From assembly GCF_900112375.1 (NCBI RefSeq), contig NZ_FOLS01000009.1, positions 35,855-99,854 on the forward strand: a DNA stretch of 64,000 nt, read 5' to 3'. This DNA is from Pseudomonas citronellolis (GTDB lineage: Bacteria > Pseudomonadota > Gammaproteobacteria > Pseudomonadales > Pseudomonadaceae). Under the pieces are notes generated by a model. That model was not told the DNA's origin. It did no database searches and saw only the letters and a program-made list of their open reading frames with translations. Positions within the stretch are counted from its first letter, which is position 1, and the number at the start of each line of letters is the position of its first letter. Of the stretch, positions 10,146 through 18,612 are shown in pieces. Position numbers and translations under genes: made by a program.

Positions 10146-10256
10146 GGCGCCCTCTCCCTGAAGGGAGAGGGCGCCAAAGCAACCCGGCATGCAACGGACC
10201 ACCCGGCCACTCCGGACAGCCCCCTCTCCCTTCAGGGAGAGGGTTGGGGAGAGGGC
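10146..10256. repeat. CTCTCCC-family palindrome pair between atuC and atuD
   Basis: The left unit is a perfect hairpin with arms GGCGCCCTCTCCC (10146-10158) and GGGAGAGGGCGCC (10163-10175) around TGAA. The right unit at 10218-10256 carries CCCCTCTCCCTTCAGGGAGA plus a degenerate second arm (GGTTGGGGAGAGGG). The two are in inverted orientation, like a REPIN but of a different family from GTAGGAGC. The same element forms the core of the composites at 14473-14761 and 17679-17968. The left hairpin could attenuate transcription after atuC. Confidence 0.8.
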
Positions 10257-10298
10257 CAGAGGTGGGGAACCAGACAAGGCTCAAGGAGTACAACAAAA

Positions 10299-11459
10299 AT
10301 GCTCTTCACCCAGGAACACGAAGAACTCCGCCGCACCGTCCGCAACTTCGTCGACAAGGAGATCAACCCCTACGTCGACCAATGGGAAAAGGACGGCCGC
10401 TTCCCCATCCACGAAGTGTTCAAGAAAGCCGGCGCCCTCGGCCTGCTGGGCATCTCCAAGCCGGAGAAATTCGGCGGCATGGGCCTGGACTACAGCTACT
10501 CGGTGGTCGCCGCCGAAGAGTTCGGCACCATCCACTGCGGCGGCGTGCCCATGTCTATCGGCGTGCAGACCGACATGTGCACCCCGGCCCTGGCCCGCTT
10601 CGGCTCCGACGAGCTGCGCGAGGAATTCCTGCGTCCGGCCATCGCCGGCGAGATGGTCGGCTGCATCGGCGTCTCCGAGGTCGGCGCCGGTTCCGACGTG
10701 GCCGGGCTGAAGACCACCGCGCGCAAGGATGGCGACGACTACGTGATCAACGGCAGCAAGATGTGGATCACCAACTCGCCGTCGGCCGACTTCATCTGCC
10801 TGCTGGCCAACACCTCCGACGACAAGCCCCACGTCAACAAGTCGCTGATCATGGTGCCGATGAAGAGCAAGGGCATCAGCGTCAGCCCGCACCTGGACAA
10901 GCTCGGCATGCGCAGCTCGGAGACCGCCCAGGTGTTCTTCGACGACGTGCGCGTGCCGCAGCGCAACCGCATCGGCGCCGAGGGCGCGGGCTTCATGATG
11001 CAGATGCTGCAGTTCCAGGAGGAACGCCTGTTCGGCGCGGCCAGCGGGATCAAGGGCATGGAGTACTGCGTCAACGCCACCATCGACTACTGCAAGGAGC
11101 GCAAGACCTTCGGCCAGGCGCTGATCGACAACCAGGTCATCCACTTCCGCATGGCCGAGCTGATGACCGAGATCGAGTGCCTGCGCGCCCTCACCTACCA
11201 GGCCACCGAGCAGTACATCCGCGGCAAGGACGTGACCCGCCTGGCCTCCATGGCCAAGCTCAAGGTCGGCCGCCTGGCCCGCGAGGTCACCGACGCCTGC
11301 CTGCAGTACTGGGGCGGCCAGGGCTTCATGTGGGAGAACCCGATCTCCCGCGCCTACCGCGACACCCGCCTGGTGTCCATCGGCGGCGGCGCCGACGAGA
11401 TCATGCTCGGCATCATCTGCAAGCTGATGGGCACCCTGCCGGGCAAGAAAAAGAGCTGA
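10299..11459 (+). CDS. atuD: citronellyl-CoA dehydrogenase
   Basis: A 386-residue acyl-CoA dehydrogenase that would oxidise citronellyl-CoA to geranyl-CoA, passing electrons to ETF (etfBA and ETF-QO lie later in this window). Family signatures include GCIGVSEVGAGSDVAGL (flavin-binding signature 1 region), KMWITNSPSADF and the C-terminal QYWGGQGFMWENPISRAYRD segment. Length is typical. AAGGAG lies upstream of the ATG. Substrate assignment follows from operon position and the P. aeruginosa homologue, for which citronellyl-CoA activity has been reported. A REPIN follows the gene. Confidence 0.94.
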   Translation: MLFTQEHEELRRTVRNFVDKEINPYVDQWEKDGRFPIHEVFKKAGALGLLGISKPEKFGGMGLDYSYSVVAAEEFGTIHCGGVPMSIGVQTDMCTPALARFGSDELREEFLRPAIAGEMVGCIGVSEVGAGSDVAGLKTTARKDGDDYVINGSKMWITNSPSADFICLLANTSDDKPHVNKSLIMVPMKSKGISVSPHLDKLGMRSSETAQVFFDDVRVPQRNRIGAEGAGFMMQMLQFQEERLFGAASGIKGMEYCVNATIDYCKERKTFGQALIDNQVIHFRMAELMTEIECLRALTYQATEQYIRGKDVTRLASMAKLKVGRLAREVTDACLQYWGGQGFMWENPISRAYRDTRLVSIGGGADEIMLGIICKLMGTLPGKKKS

Positions 11460-11473
11460 GCGCTTTCGCCCTC

Positions 11474-11540
11474 GTAGGAGCGAGCTTGCTCGCGAACCGG
11501 CCCCGCTGCGGAAGCGTTCGCGAGCAAGCTCGCTCCTACG
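11474..11540. repeat. REPIN between atuD and atuE
   Basis: GTAGGAGCGAGCTTGCTCGC at the left and its reverse complement at the right, about 20 bases apart; nearly the same element as at 15641-15707, 32451-32519 and 49272-49339. It occupies almost the whole 117-base gap between atuD and atuE. Confidence 0.88.
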
Positions 11541-11576
11541 AAAAGCAAAGACGATGAATCGACGAGGAATTCCGGC

Positions 11577-12374
11577 ATGAGCGAATTGCCGAACTGCGAA
11601 ACCCTGCTGCTGGAACGCGAAGGCGGCGTGCTGCACGTCACCCTCGACCGCCCGGACAGCCGCAACGCCATGAGCCTGGCCATGGTCGGCGAACTGCACG
11701 CGGTGCTGGCCGCGGTGCGCGATGAACGCGAAGTGCGCGCCATCGTCCTGCGCGGCGCCGGCGGGCACTTCTGCGCCGGCGGCGACATCAAGGACATGGC
11801 CGGCGCCCGCGCCGCCGGCCCGGACGCCTACGCCGCGCTGAACCGCGCCTTCGGCGGCCTGCTGGAAGAGGCCCAGGCGCAGCCGCAGGTGCTGGTCGCG
11901 GTGCTGGAAGGCGCGGTGCTCGGCGGCGGCTTCGGCCTGGCCTGCGTGTCGGACATCGCCATCGCCGCCGACGGCGCCCAGTTCGGCCTGCCGGAAACCA
12001 GCCTCGGCGTGCTACCGGCGCAGATCGCCCCCTTCGTGGTCAAGCGCATCGGCCTGACCCAGGCCCGCCGCCTGGCGCTCAGCGCCGCCCGCTTCGACGG
12101 CCGCGAGGCGCTGCGCCTGGGCCTGGTGCACTTCAGCGAAGCCAGCGCCGATGCGCTCGGCCAGCGCCTGGCGGAATGCCTGGAGCAGGTGCGCCGCTGC
12201 GCCCCCGGCGCCAACGCGCAGACCAAGGCGCTGCTGCTGGCCACCGAGACCGAGGCCCTGGGCCCGCTGCTGGACGAGGCCGCAAAACAGTTCGCCGCCG
12301 CCGTGACCGGCGCGGAAGGCGCCGAAGGCACCCTGGCCTTCGTGCAGAAACGCAAACCCAACTGGGCACAGTAG
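11577..12374 (+). CDS. atuE: isohexenylglutaconyl-CoA hydratase
   Basis: A 265-residue crotonase-family protein, expected to add water to isohexenylglutaconyl-CoA to give 3-hydroxy-3-isohexenylglutaryl-CoA, the substrate of the lyase (LiuE, not in this window). Oxyanion-hole segments are visible as HFCAGGDIKDMAG (about residues 63-75) and VLGGGFGLACVSDI (about 112-125), followed by FGLPETSLGVLP. Length matches the family. It sits between the dehydrogenase and the biotin subunit, as in P. aeruginosa. GAGG lies 9 bases upstream of the ATG. Confidence 0.93.
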   Translation: MSELPNCETLLLEREGGVLHVTLDRPDSRNAMSLAMVGELHAVLAAVRDEREVRAIVLRGAGGHFCAGGDIKDMAGARAAGPDAYAALNRAFGGLLEEAQAQPQVLVAVLEGAVLGGGFGLACVSDIAIAADGAQFGLPETSLGVLPAQIAPFVVKRIGLTQARRLALSAARFDGREALRLGLVHFSEASADALGQRLAECLEQVRRCAPGANAQTKALLLATETEALGPLLDEAAKQFAAAVTGAEGAEGTLAFVQKRKPNWAQ

Positions 12375-12446
12375 TCGCTGGCTCCCCGCATTCGCGAGGA
12401 TGACGGAACATCCCCCGTCATTCCCGCGAACGCGGGAACCCACGAC
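12371..12446. repeat. third-family palindrome pair between atuE and atuF
   Basis: Two short hairpins in opposite orientation: GCTGGCTCCCCGCATTCGCG, then AGGATGACGG, at 12377-12406 and CCGTCATTCCCGCGAACGCG, then GGAACCC, at 12415-12441. This is the common pseudomonad CGTCATTCCCGCGAA family, distinct from the other two families in the operon. It fills most of the 100-base gap before atuF. A related fragment lies at 41-65. Confidence 0.7.
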
Positions 12447-12474
12447 CAGCACCCAAGCCAGCAGGAGCACATCC

Positions 12475-14463
12475 ATGCCCAGCTTCGACAAGATCCTCAT
12501 CGCCAACCGCGGCGAGATCGCCTGCCGGGTGATCCGCACCGCCCAGGCCCTGGGCTACCGCACGGTGGCGGTGTACAGCGAGGCCGACGCCGAGGCGCGC
12601 CACGTGCAGTTGGCCGACGAGGCCGTGTGCATCGGCCCGGCGCCGGTCGGCCAGTCCTACCTGAAGGCCGCCGCCATCCTCGACGCCGCGCGCCGCACAG
12701 GCGCCGGCGCCGTGCATCCGGGCTACGGCTTCCTCTCGGAGAACGCCGAGTTCGCCCACGCCTGCGAGGCCGCCGGCATCGTCTTCATCGGCCCCAGCGT
12801 GGAAGCCATCCACCTGATGGGCAGCAAACGCCTGTCCAAGCTGGCCATGCTCGAAGCCAGCGTGCCCTGCATCCCCGGCTACGAAGGCGCCGAGCAGGAC
12901 GACGCCACCCTGGCCCGCGAGGCCGAGCGCATCGGCTACCCGCTGATGATCAAGGCCAGCGCCGGCGGCGGCGGCCGCGGCATGCGCCTGGTGCAAGCGG
13001 CGGACGAGCTGGCCGCGCAGCTGCGCACCGCGCGCTCCGAGGCGCTGAACGCCTTCGGCAGCGACGAACTGATCCTGGAGAAAGCGGTGATCCGCCCGCG
13101 CCACGTGGAAATCCAGGTATTCGGCGATAGCCACGGCAACCTCGTCTACCTCGGCGAGCGCGACTGCTCGGTGCAGCGCCGCCACCAGAAGGTCATCGAA
13201 GAAGCGCCCTGCCCGGTGCTGAGCGCCGAACTGCGCCAGGCCATGGGCGAGGCGGCGGTGAAGGCCGCCGCGCGGGTGAACTACATCGGCGCCGGCACCG
13301 TGGAGTTCCTGCTGGACGCCAGCGGCGCCTTCTACTTCCTGGAGATGAACACCCGCCTGCAGGTCGAGCACCCGGTCACCGAGCTGGTCACCGGCCAGGA
13401 CCTGGTGGCCTGGCAGATCCGCGTGGCCGAGGGCCAGCCGCTGCCGCTGAAGCAGGAGGAAATCCAGCTGCGCGGCCACGCCATCGAGGTGCGCCTGTAC
13501 GCCGAGGACGCCGGCAACGGCTTCCTGCCGCAGACCGGCGAGGTGCTGCGCTGGGAGCCGCAGCTGCTGGACGGCATCCGAATCGACCACGGCCTGGTGG
13601 AAGGCCAGGCGGTGACGCCCTTCTACGACCCCATGCTGGCCAAGGTGATCGCCTACGGCGCCACCCGCGACGAGGCCCGACGCAAGCTGGTGCGCGCCGT
13701 GGAGGACTGCGTGCTGCTCGGCGTGAAGGCCAACCAGCGCTTTCTCGCCAACCTGCTCCGGCACCCCGAATTCGCCGCCGGCAACGCCACCACGGCGTTC
13801 ATCGCCGAACACTTCGCCGACGACCCCAGCCTGCGCCCGCAAGCGCCGCAGCCCGCAGAACTGGCCCTGGCCGCCGCCCTGCTCTACCAGGCCTCGGCCA
13901 GCGCCCGCGCGCACCAGGGCGGCCTGGCCGGCTGGCGCAACGCCGGCAGCCTGCCCTGGCGCTACCAGTTGCACGACGGCGAGCAGAAGCACGCGGTGGA
14001 ACTGGACGTGCTGGAGCCCGGCGCGCAACCCAAGCTGCTGGCCTACATCGGCGAATCGGTGGTGGCGCTGTGGCTGATCGCCATCGACGAGCGCTGGGTG
14101 GTCGCCGAGGTCAACGGCATCCGCCGACGCATCGCCCATCACACCCTGGGCGAACGCGTCTGGCTGTACGGCGCCGGCGGCAACCTGGAACTGCGCGACG
14201 TCACCCACGAGCCCGCCGGCGCCCAGGGCGGCGCGGCGTCGGGTACGGTCAAGGCGCCGATGGATGGCGCCATCGTCGACGTGCTGGTCAGCGAAGGCGC
14301 GCGGGTCAGCAAGGGCCAACTGCTGCTCGTGCTGGAGGCGATGAAGATGGAACATCCGCTCAAGGCCGGGGTCGACGGCATTATCCGCCGCATCCAGGTG
14401 AGCAAGGGCGAACAGGTCAAGAGCCGCCAGTTGCTGGTGGAAGTGGAAGCCGAAGACGCCTGA
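12475..14463 (+). CDS. atuF: geranyl-CoA carboxylase, biotin-carrying (alpha) subunit
   Basis: A 662-residue subunit that carboxylates its own biotin with ATP and bicarbonate and passes CO2 to AtuC. Residues about 1-450 form the biotin carboxylase (KILIANRGEIACRVI; ATP-grasp loop KASAGGGGRGMR; EMNTRLQVEHPVTE). A linker domain follows, and the last about 75 residues are the biotin carrier domain with EAMKME, whose K624 should carry biotin. The ATG at 12475 has GGAG 8 bases upstream and opens at the conserved N-terminus; upstream in-frame codons belong to the palindrome pair. Length agrees with P. aeruginosa AtuF. Confidence 0.95.
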   Translation: MPSFDKILIANRGEIACRVIRTAQALGYRTVAVYSEADAEARHVQLADEAVCIGPAPVGQSYLKAAAILDAARRTGAGAVHPGYGFLSENAEFAHACEAAGIVFIGPSVEAIHLMGSKRLSKLAMLEASVPCIPGYEGAEQDDATLAREAERIGYPLMIKASAGGGGRGMRLVQAADELAAQLRTARSEALNAFGSDELILEKAVIRPRHVEIQVFGDSHGNLVYLGERDCSVQRRHQKVIEEAPCPVLSAELRQAMGEAAVKAAARVNYIGAGTVEFLLDASGAFYFLEMNTRLQVEHPVTELVTGQDLVAWQIRVAEGQPLPLKQEEIQLRGHAIEVRLYAEDAGNGFLPQTGEVLRWEPQLLDGIRIDHGLVEGQAVTPFYDPMLAKVIAYGATRDEARRKLVRAVEDCVLLGVKANQRFLANLLRHPEFAAGNATTAFIAEHFADDPSLRPQAPQPAELALAAALLYQASASARAHQGGLAGWRNAGSLPWRYQLHDGEQKHAVELDVLEPGAQPKLLAYIGESVVALWLIAIDERWVVAEVNGIRRRIAHHTLGERVWLYGAGGNLELRDVTHEPAGAQGGAASGTVKAPMDGAIVDVLVSEGARVSKGQLLLVLEAMKMEHPLKAGVDGIIRRIQVSKGEQVKSRQLLVEVEAEDA

Positions 14464-14472
14464 AACGCTTTT

Positions 14473-14761
14473 CGTAGGAGCGAGCTTGCTCGCGAAGGGG
14501 GTTCTGCTGGTGGCTTCGGTGCTGGGCCTGAAGAGCGCCCTCTCCCTAACCCTCTCCCTGAAGGGAGAGGGGACCGTTGGGCAGAGGCTGATAGTTCGGC
14601 GTTAGCCGGCTAGCACAGTGATTACCGACTGAAACCATACCTTCTCTCGGCACGAACAGGCCCCCTCTCCCTTCAGGGAGAGGGCTGGGGAGAGGGAACG
14701 AAGTCAACCCAACGCACCAGAACCGCCGGGAAACCCCATTCGCGAGCAAGCTCGCTCCTAC
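14473..14761. repeat. 289-base composite palindromic element, copy 1
   Basis: The outer ends are REP palindromes (GTAGGAGCGAGCTTGCTCGC at the left, inverted at the right). Nested inside is a CTCTCCC-family pair at about 14537-14698. Bases 14533-14583 are identical, over 51 bases and in opposite orientation, to 17859-17909 in the second copy. Bases 14714-14734 (start GCACCAGAACCGCC) match 17920-17940 in the same orientation. Lying between atuF and atuG, it fills most of the 337-base gap; I see no gene in it. Confidence 0.85.
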
Positions 14762-14800
14762 AAGTGCAGTCCGAACACAACAAGAACACGGAGCCAAACC

Positions 14801-15622
14801 ATGTCCCTGAACGCCAAGACCCTCTTCATCACCGGCGCCAGCCGCGGCATCGGCCGCGAGATCGCCCTGCGCGCCGCGCGCGACGGCGCCAACGTCGTGA
14901 TCGCGGCCAAGAGCGCCGAACCCCATCCCAAGCTGGCCGGCACCATCCACAGCGTCGCCGAGGAAGTCGAGGCCGCCGGCGGCAAGGCCCTGGCCCTGCA
15001 GCTGGACGTGCGCGACGAGAACGCCGTGCGCGAGGCCATGGCCCGCGCCGCCGAGCACTTCGGCGGCATCGACGGGCTGGTCAACAACGCCGGCGCCATC
15101 AAGCTGGTGGGCGTGGAGCGCCTGGAGCCCAAGCGCTTCGACCTGATGTTCCAGATCAACACCCGCGCGGTGATGGTCTGCAGCCAGGCCGCCCTGCCCT
15201 ACCTGAAGCAGAGCCAGGGCCACATCCTCAGCCTGTCGCCGCCGCTGAACCTGGCGGAAAAATGGTTCGCCCAGCACGGCCCCTACACCGTCACCAAGTA
15301 CGGCATGAGCATGCTCACCCTCGGCATGCACGAGGAGTTCAGGAAGTACGGCATCAGCGTCAACGCCCTGTGGCCGAAGACCATGATCGCCACCGCCGCC
15401 ATCGAGTTCGAACTGGGCAGCCGCGACGCCTTCAAGCGCGCCCGCACCCCGGCGATCATGGCCGACGCCGCCCACGCCATCCTCGGCAGCACGGGCCGCA
15501 GCATCAGCGGGCGCCTGCTGATCGACGAAGACATCCTCCGCGAACAGGGCGTGAGCGACTTCGAGCAATACCGCTTCGATCCGCAGGGCGGGCCGCTGGT
15601 GCCCGATCTGTTCCTGGATTGA
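14801..15622 (+). CDS. atuG: AtuG, short-chain dehydrogenase (HSDL2-like)
   Basis: A 273-residue SDR with cofactor motif TGASRGIG, NNAGAI, and an intact catalytic pair Y162-x3-K166 in HGPYTVTKYG. The overall sequence resembles hydroxysteroid dehydrogenase-like 2 proteins. In P. aeruginosa it belongs to the atu operon, but its reaction is unsettled; dehydrogenation of a hydroxyacyl-CoA or of a terpenoid alcohol or aldehyde are both possible. Unlike AtuB it keeps the canonical active site, so the two SDRs of this operon should not be treated as equivalent. It is flanked by repeat elements on both sides. Confidence 0.92.
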   Translation: MSLNAKTLFITGASRGIGREIALRAARDGANVVIAAKSAEPHPKLAGTIHSVAEEVEAAGGKALALQLDVRDENAVREAMARAAEHFGGIDGLVNNAGAIKLVGVERLEPKRFDLMFQINTRAVMVCSQAALPYLKQSQGHILSLSPPLNLAEKWFAQHGPYTVTKYGMSMLTLGMHEEFRKYGISVNALWPKTMIATAAIEFELGSRDAFKRARTPAIMADAAHAILGSTGRSISGRLLIDEDILREQGVSDFEQYRFDPQGGPLVPDLFLD

Positions 15623-15640
15623 GGCTACGTGCCGTCCCTG

Positions 15641-15707
15641 TAGGAGCGAGCTTGCTCGCGAACCGATTCCGCAGCGGGGCTCGTTCGCGAGCCTGCTCGC
15701 TCCTACG
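15641..15707. repeat. REPIN between atuG and atuH
   Basis: GTAGGAGCGAGCTTGCTCGC at the left and a slightly diverged inverse (GAGCCTGCTCGCTCCTACG) at the right, about 20 bases apart. It begins about 19 bases after the atuG stop. Confidence 0.85.
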
Positions 15708-15838
15708 AAGAGCCCTGCCCGGTTTGCCGAACTGCCCGGCGGCGCGCGCGCCAAGGTCATAGCCCCAGCCTCGCCAGCGTCCTAGAGTCGAACGGGCGTG
15801 CACACGCCAGACAACAACGACAACAAGGGCCCGCGTCA

Positions 15839-17665
15839 ATGAGCCATGCCGACCTGATCACCCCCACCCGCTTCATCGCCCACCTGCCCGCCACCCTCGG
15901 GCGCGTGCCGCGCATGCTGCGCGGGCTCTACTACACCGGCATCCGCAACCGCGAGAAGAACCTGTCCCTGGGCTGGGCCCTGGAGCGCGCGGCGCGCCTG
16001 TACCCGGACGCCCCGGCCCTGCTGGAAGGCCCGCGGCGCCTGTCCTACGCCCTGTTCAACGGCTGGGCCAACCGCCTGGCGCGCGCCTTCCAGGCCGAGG
16101 GCGTGAAGCACGGCAGCGTGGTCGCGGTGATGCTGGAGAACCGCGCCGAACTGCTGGTGACCCTCGCCGCCCTGGCCAAGCTCGGCGCCGTGGGCGCGCT
16201 GATCAACACCACCCAGCGCGGCCAGGTGCTGGCCCACAGCCTGAACCTGGTCAGCCCCGGCCACTTCGTGGTCGGCGAGGAACTGCGCGAGGCCTTCGAC
16301 GAAGTCCGCGCCAACCTGCAGGGCGGCGCCGAACGCCTGTACTGGGTGGCCGACGACGATACCCTGCGCGACCCCGGCCAGGCCCCGGCGGGCTGGGCCA
16401 ACCTGATGCGCCTGGCGCAGTCCCAGGCCTCCGACAACCTGGCCGAGACCACCCAGGTGCGCCTGAAGGACGCCTGCTTCTACATCTACACCTCCGGCAC
16501 CACCGGCCTGCCGAAGGCCTCGATCATGAGCCACGGGCGCTGGATCAAGGCCTACGGCGGCTTCGGCCACTCCGGCCTGGGCCTGGGCCGCGAAGACGTG
16601 CTCTACCTGACCCTGCCCTGCTACCACAACAACGCCGTCACCGTGTGCTGGAGCGCGGTGCTGGCCGGCGGCGCGGCCATCGCCCTGCGCCGCAAGTTCT
16701 CCGCCAAGGCCTTCTGGAAGGACGTACGCCATTACAACGCGACCTGTTTCGGCTACATCGGCGAACTGTGCCGCTACCTGCTCAACCAGCCTGCCTGCGA
16801 GGAAGAGCGCGACAACAGCCTGACCTGCATGATCGGCAACGGCCTGCGCCCGTCCATCTGGGGCGAGTTCAAGGCGCGCTTCGGCATCGAGCGGATCACC
16901 GAGTTCTATGCCGCCAGCGAAGGCAACATCGGCTTCACCAACGTCTTCAACTTCGACAACACCGTGGGCTTCTCCCCGGCCACCTACGCCATCGTCCGCT
17001 ACGACCTGGAGAACGACCGCCCGCTGCGCGACGCCAAGGGCTTCATGGAGAAGGTCGGCAAGGGCGAGTCGGGCCTGCTGATCAGCGAGATCAGCGACAA
17101 GTGGCCGTTCGACGGCTACACCGACCCGGCCAAGACCCAGGCGGTGATCTACCGCGACGTGTTCAAGCAGGGCGACGCCTGGTTCAACACCGGCGACCTG
17201 ATGCGCGACCTGGGCTTCAAGCACACCCAGTTCGTCGACCGCCTGGGCGACACCTTCCGCTGGAAGGGCGAGAACGTCTCCACCACCGAGGTGGAAAACG
17301 TCCTCGGCGCCTTCCCCGGCGTGGAAGACGCGGTGGTCTACGGCGTGGAGATCCCCGGCACCGACGGCCGCTGCGGCATGGCCGCGCTACGCCTGGCGCC
17401 CGGCCAGGCGCTGGACGGCCAGGCCCTGGCCGAACACCTGGACCGCGAGCTGCCGGCCTATGCCGTGCCGCTGTTCCTGCGCCTGCTGCAGCAGGTGGAG
17501 ACCACGGGGACCTTCAAGTACAAGAAGGCCGACCTGAAGAGCGCCGGGTTCGATCCGCGGCAGGTTGGCGAGGCGCTGTTCGTGCGGTTGCCGGGGGAAG
17601 TGGATTATCGGCTGCTGGATGAGGAGGTGTTCGGGGCGATCCAGCGCGGGGAACATCGGTTCTGA
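15839..17665 (+). CDS. atuH: terpenoid/long-chain acyl-CoA synthetase AtuH
   Basis: A 608-residue AMP-forming acyl-CoA synthetase of the FATP/very-long-chain type. The P-loop-like motif is YIYTSGTTGLPKA; later adenylation motifs include FYAASEGNIGF, WFNTGDLMRD and DTFRWKGENVSTTEVE. Within the operon it would activate citronellate to citronellyl-CoA, the entry step for AtuD, although the family prefers long-chain fatty acids and the in vivo substrate is inferred. It is the last gene of the atu unit, and another composite palindromic element follows it. Confidence 0.92.
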   Translation: MSHADLITPTRFIAHLPATLGRVPRMLRGLYYTGIRNREKNLSLGWALERAARLYPDAPALLEGPRRLSYALFNGWANRLARAFQAEGVKHGSVVAVMLENRAELLVTLAALAKLGAVGALINTTQRGQVLAHSLNLVSPGHFVVGEELREAFDEVRANLQGGAERLYWVADDDTLRDPGQAPAGWANLMRLAQSQASDNLAETTQVRLKDACFYIYTSGTTGLPKASIMSHGRWIKAYGGFGHSGLGLGREDVLYLTLPCYHNNAVTVCWSAVLAGGAAIALRRKFSAKAFWKDVRHYNATCFGYIGELCRYLLNQPACEEERDNSLTCMIGNGLRPSIWGEFKARFGIERITEFYAASEGNIGFTNVFNFDNTVGFSPATYAIVRYDLENDRPLRDAKGFMEKVGKGESGLLISEISDKWPFDGYTDPAKTQAVIYRDVFKQGDAWFNTGDLMRDLGFKHTQFVDRLGDTFRWKGENVSTTEVENVLGAFPGVEDAVVYGVEIPGTDGRCGMAALRLAPGQALDGQALAEHLDRELPAYAVPLFLRLLQQVETTGTFKYKKADLKSAGFDPRQVGEALFVRLPGEVDYRLLDEEVFGAIQRGEHRF

Positions 17666-17678
17666 CGGTCTTTTCTTT

Positions 17679-17968
17679 CGTAGGAGCGAGCTTGCTCGCG
17701 AACAACCGAGTCAAGCCCCACTCCGGAGCGATGTCGAAGTCCGTCCCCTCTCCCCAACCCTCTCCCTGAAGGGAGAGGGGGCTTGTCCGTGCCGAGAGGA
17801 GGCCAGGTTTCAGCCAGTAACTTTCGATGCTGCCGGCTGACTCCAGAACATCAGCCTATGCCCAACGGTCCCCTCTCCCTTCAGGGAGAGGGTTAGGGAG
17901 AGGGCGCTCTCCAGGGCCAGCACCAGAACCGCCGGGAAACACCATTCGCGAGCAAGCTCGCTCCTACG
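17679..17968. repeat. 290-base composite palindromic element, copy 2
   Basis: Same architecture as 14473-14761: outer inverted REP ends around a CTCTCCC-family pair (about 17743-17906). The inner part matches copy 1 best when reverse-complemented, with a perfect 51-base run at 17859-17909. Part of the right arm (17920-17940) matches copy 1 directly. It fills the 320-base gap between the convergent atuH and the lipoprotein gene, with no gene visible. Confidence 0.85.
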
Positions 17969-17985
17969 AAAAGCCCCCCCCCAAC

Positions 17986-18504
17986 TCAATTCCGAAACTG
18001 AAACTGCACCTCCGCCCCACGAATCTCCGAATGCCAGCTGTCGTCACTGGGATCGCTACGCTCCCCCCGCTCCCGCTGGATCAACCGGCCACCCACCTGG
18101 AACGGGCTCTCCTTCTCCTCGAACATCGGCGGCAGCAGCGGCTTGTCCAGGTCCTCGCGCAGGGCGCGGCCCGGCTCCAGGCCGTGCAGCACGTCCCTGG
18201 GCAGGCGCAGGTCGAGCTTGGAGGGCGGCAGCGGCTTGTTCACGCTGGGTTCGGCGGCTTTCTTCGGCTTGGCGTCGGCCACCGGCAGGCGCTCGGGGGC
18301 CAGGGGCTTGCCCAGTTCCGCTTTAGGCGCGGCCGGCTTCGCGCTGGCGGCGGGCGCCGGCCTGGGGGGCGCCGCGGGTTCGGGCGCCGGGGCGGCAGGC
18401 GCCACCGCGGGCGCCTCGGCCTTGGCCGGTGGCGCCTTGTCGGCATCGCCGCAGGCGCTCAGCAACAGCGGCAGGAGGGTCAGCAGAACGAAGCGTCGCA
18501 ACAT
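17986..18504 (-). CDS. Pro/Ala-rich lipoprotein of unknown function
   Basis: A 172-residue protein with a lipoprotein signal: MLRRFVLLTLLPLLLSAC, lipidation expected at Cys18. Residues about 25-70 are almost only Ala, Pro, Glu and Lys, a likely flexible tether. The C-terminal half has DLRLPRDVLHGLEPG and ends HSEIRGAEVQFQFRN. An alternative ATG at 18537 (MTRPWPF) has AAGGCGAGG before it and would add 11 residues ahead of the signal; I cannot decide between them. It lies 108 bases downstream of sbrR on the same strand and corresponds in order to PAO1 PA2894. No enzymatic motif was recognised. Confidence 0.78.
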   Translation of the reverse strand: MLRRFVLLTLLPLLLSACGDADKAPPAKAEAPAVAPAAPAPEPAAPPRPAPAASAKPAAPKAELGKPLAPERLPVADAKPKKAAEPSVNKPLPPSKLDLRLPRDVLHGLEPGRALREDLDKPLLPPMFEEKESPFQVGGRLIQRERGERSDPSDDSWHSEIRGAEVQFQFRN

Positions 18505-18612
18505 CACGGGGCAGGCAAATGGCCAGGGGCGCGTCATCCTCGCCTTAGTTGATCTGTAAGACAAGAGGCTCAGATCAATCCGAAGGCAATTCCGATAGAC
18601 GCGCTCAGGCTC

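Noticed and set aside
12418..14355. A 645-codon minus-strand frame opposite atuF.
   Set aside because: Same antisense artefact; AtuF carries intact carboxylase and biotin motifs on the plus strand.
14473..17968. atuGH as a composite transposon.
   Set aside because: The flanking elements have no transposase and no target duplication that I can see; they are REP-type palindromes.
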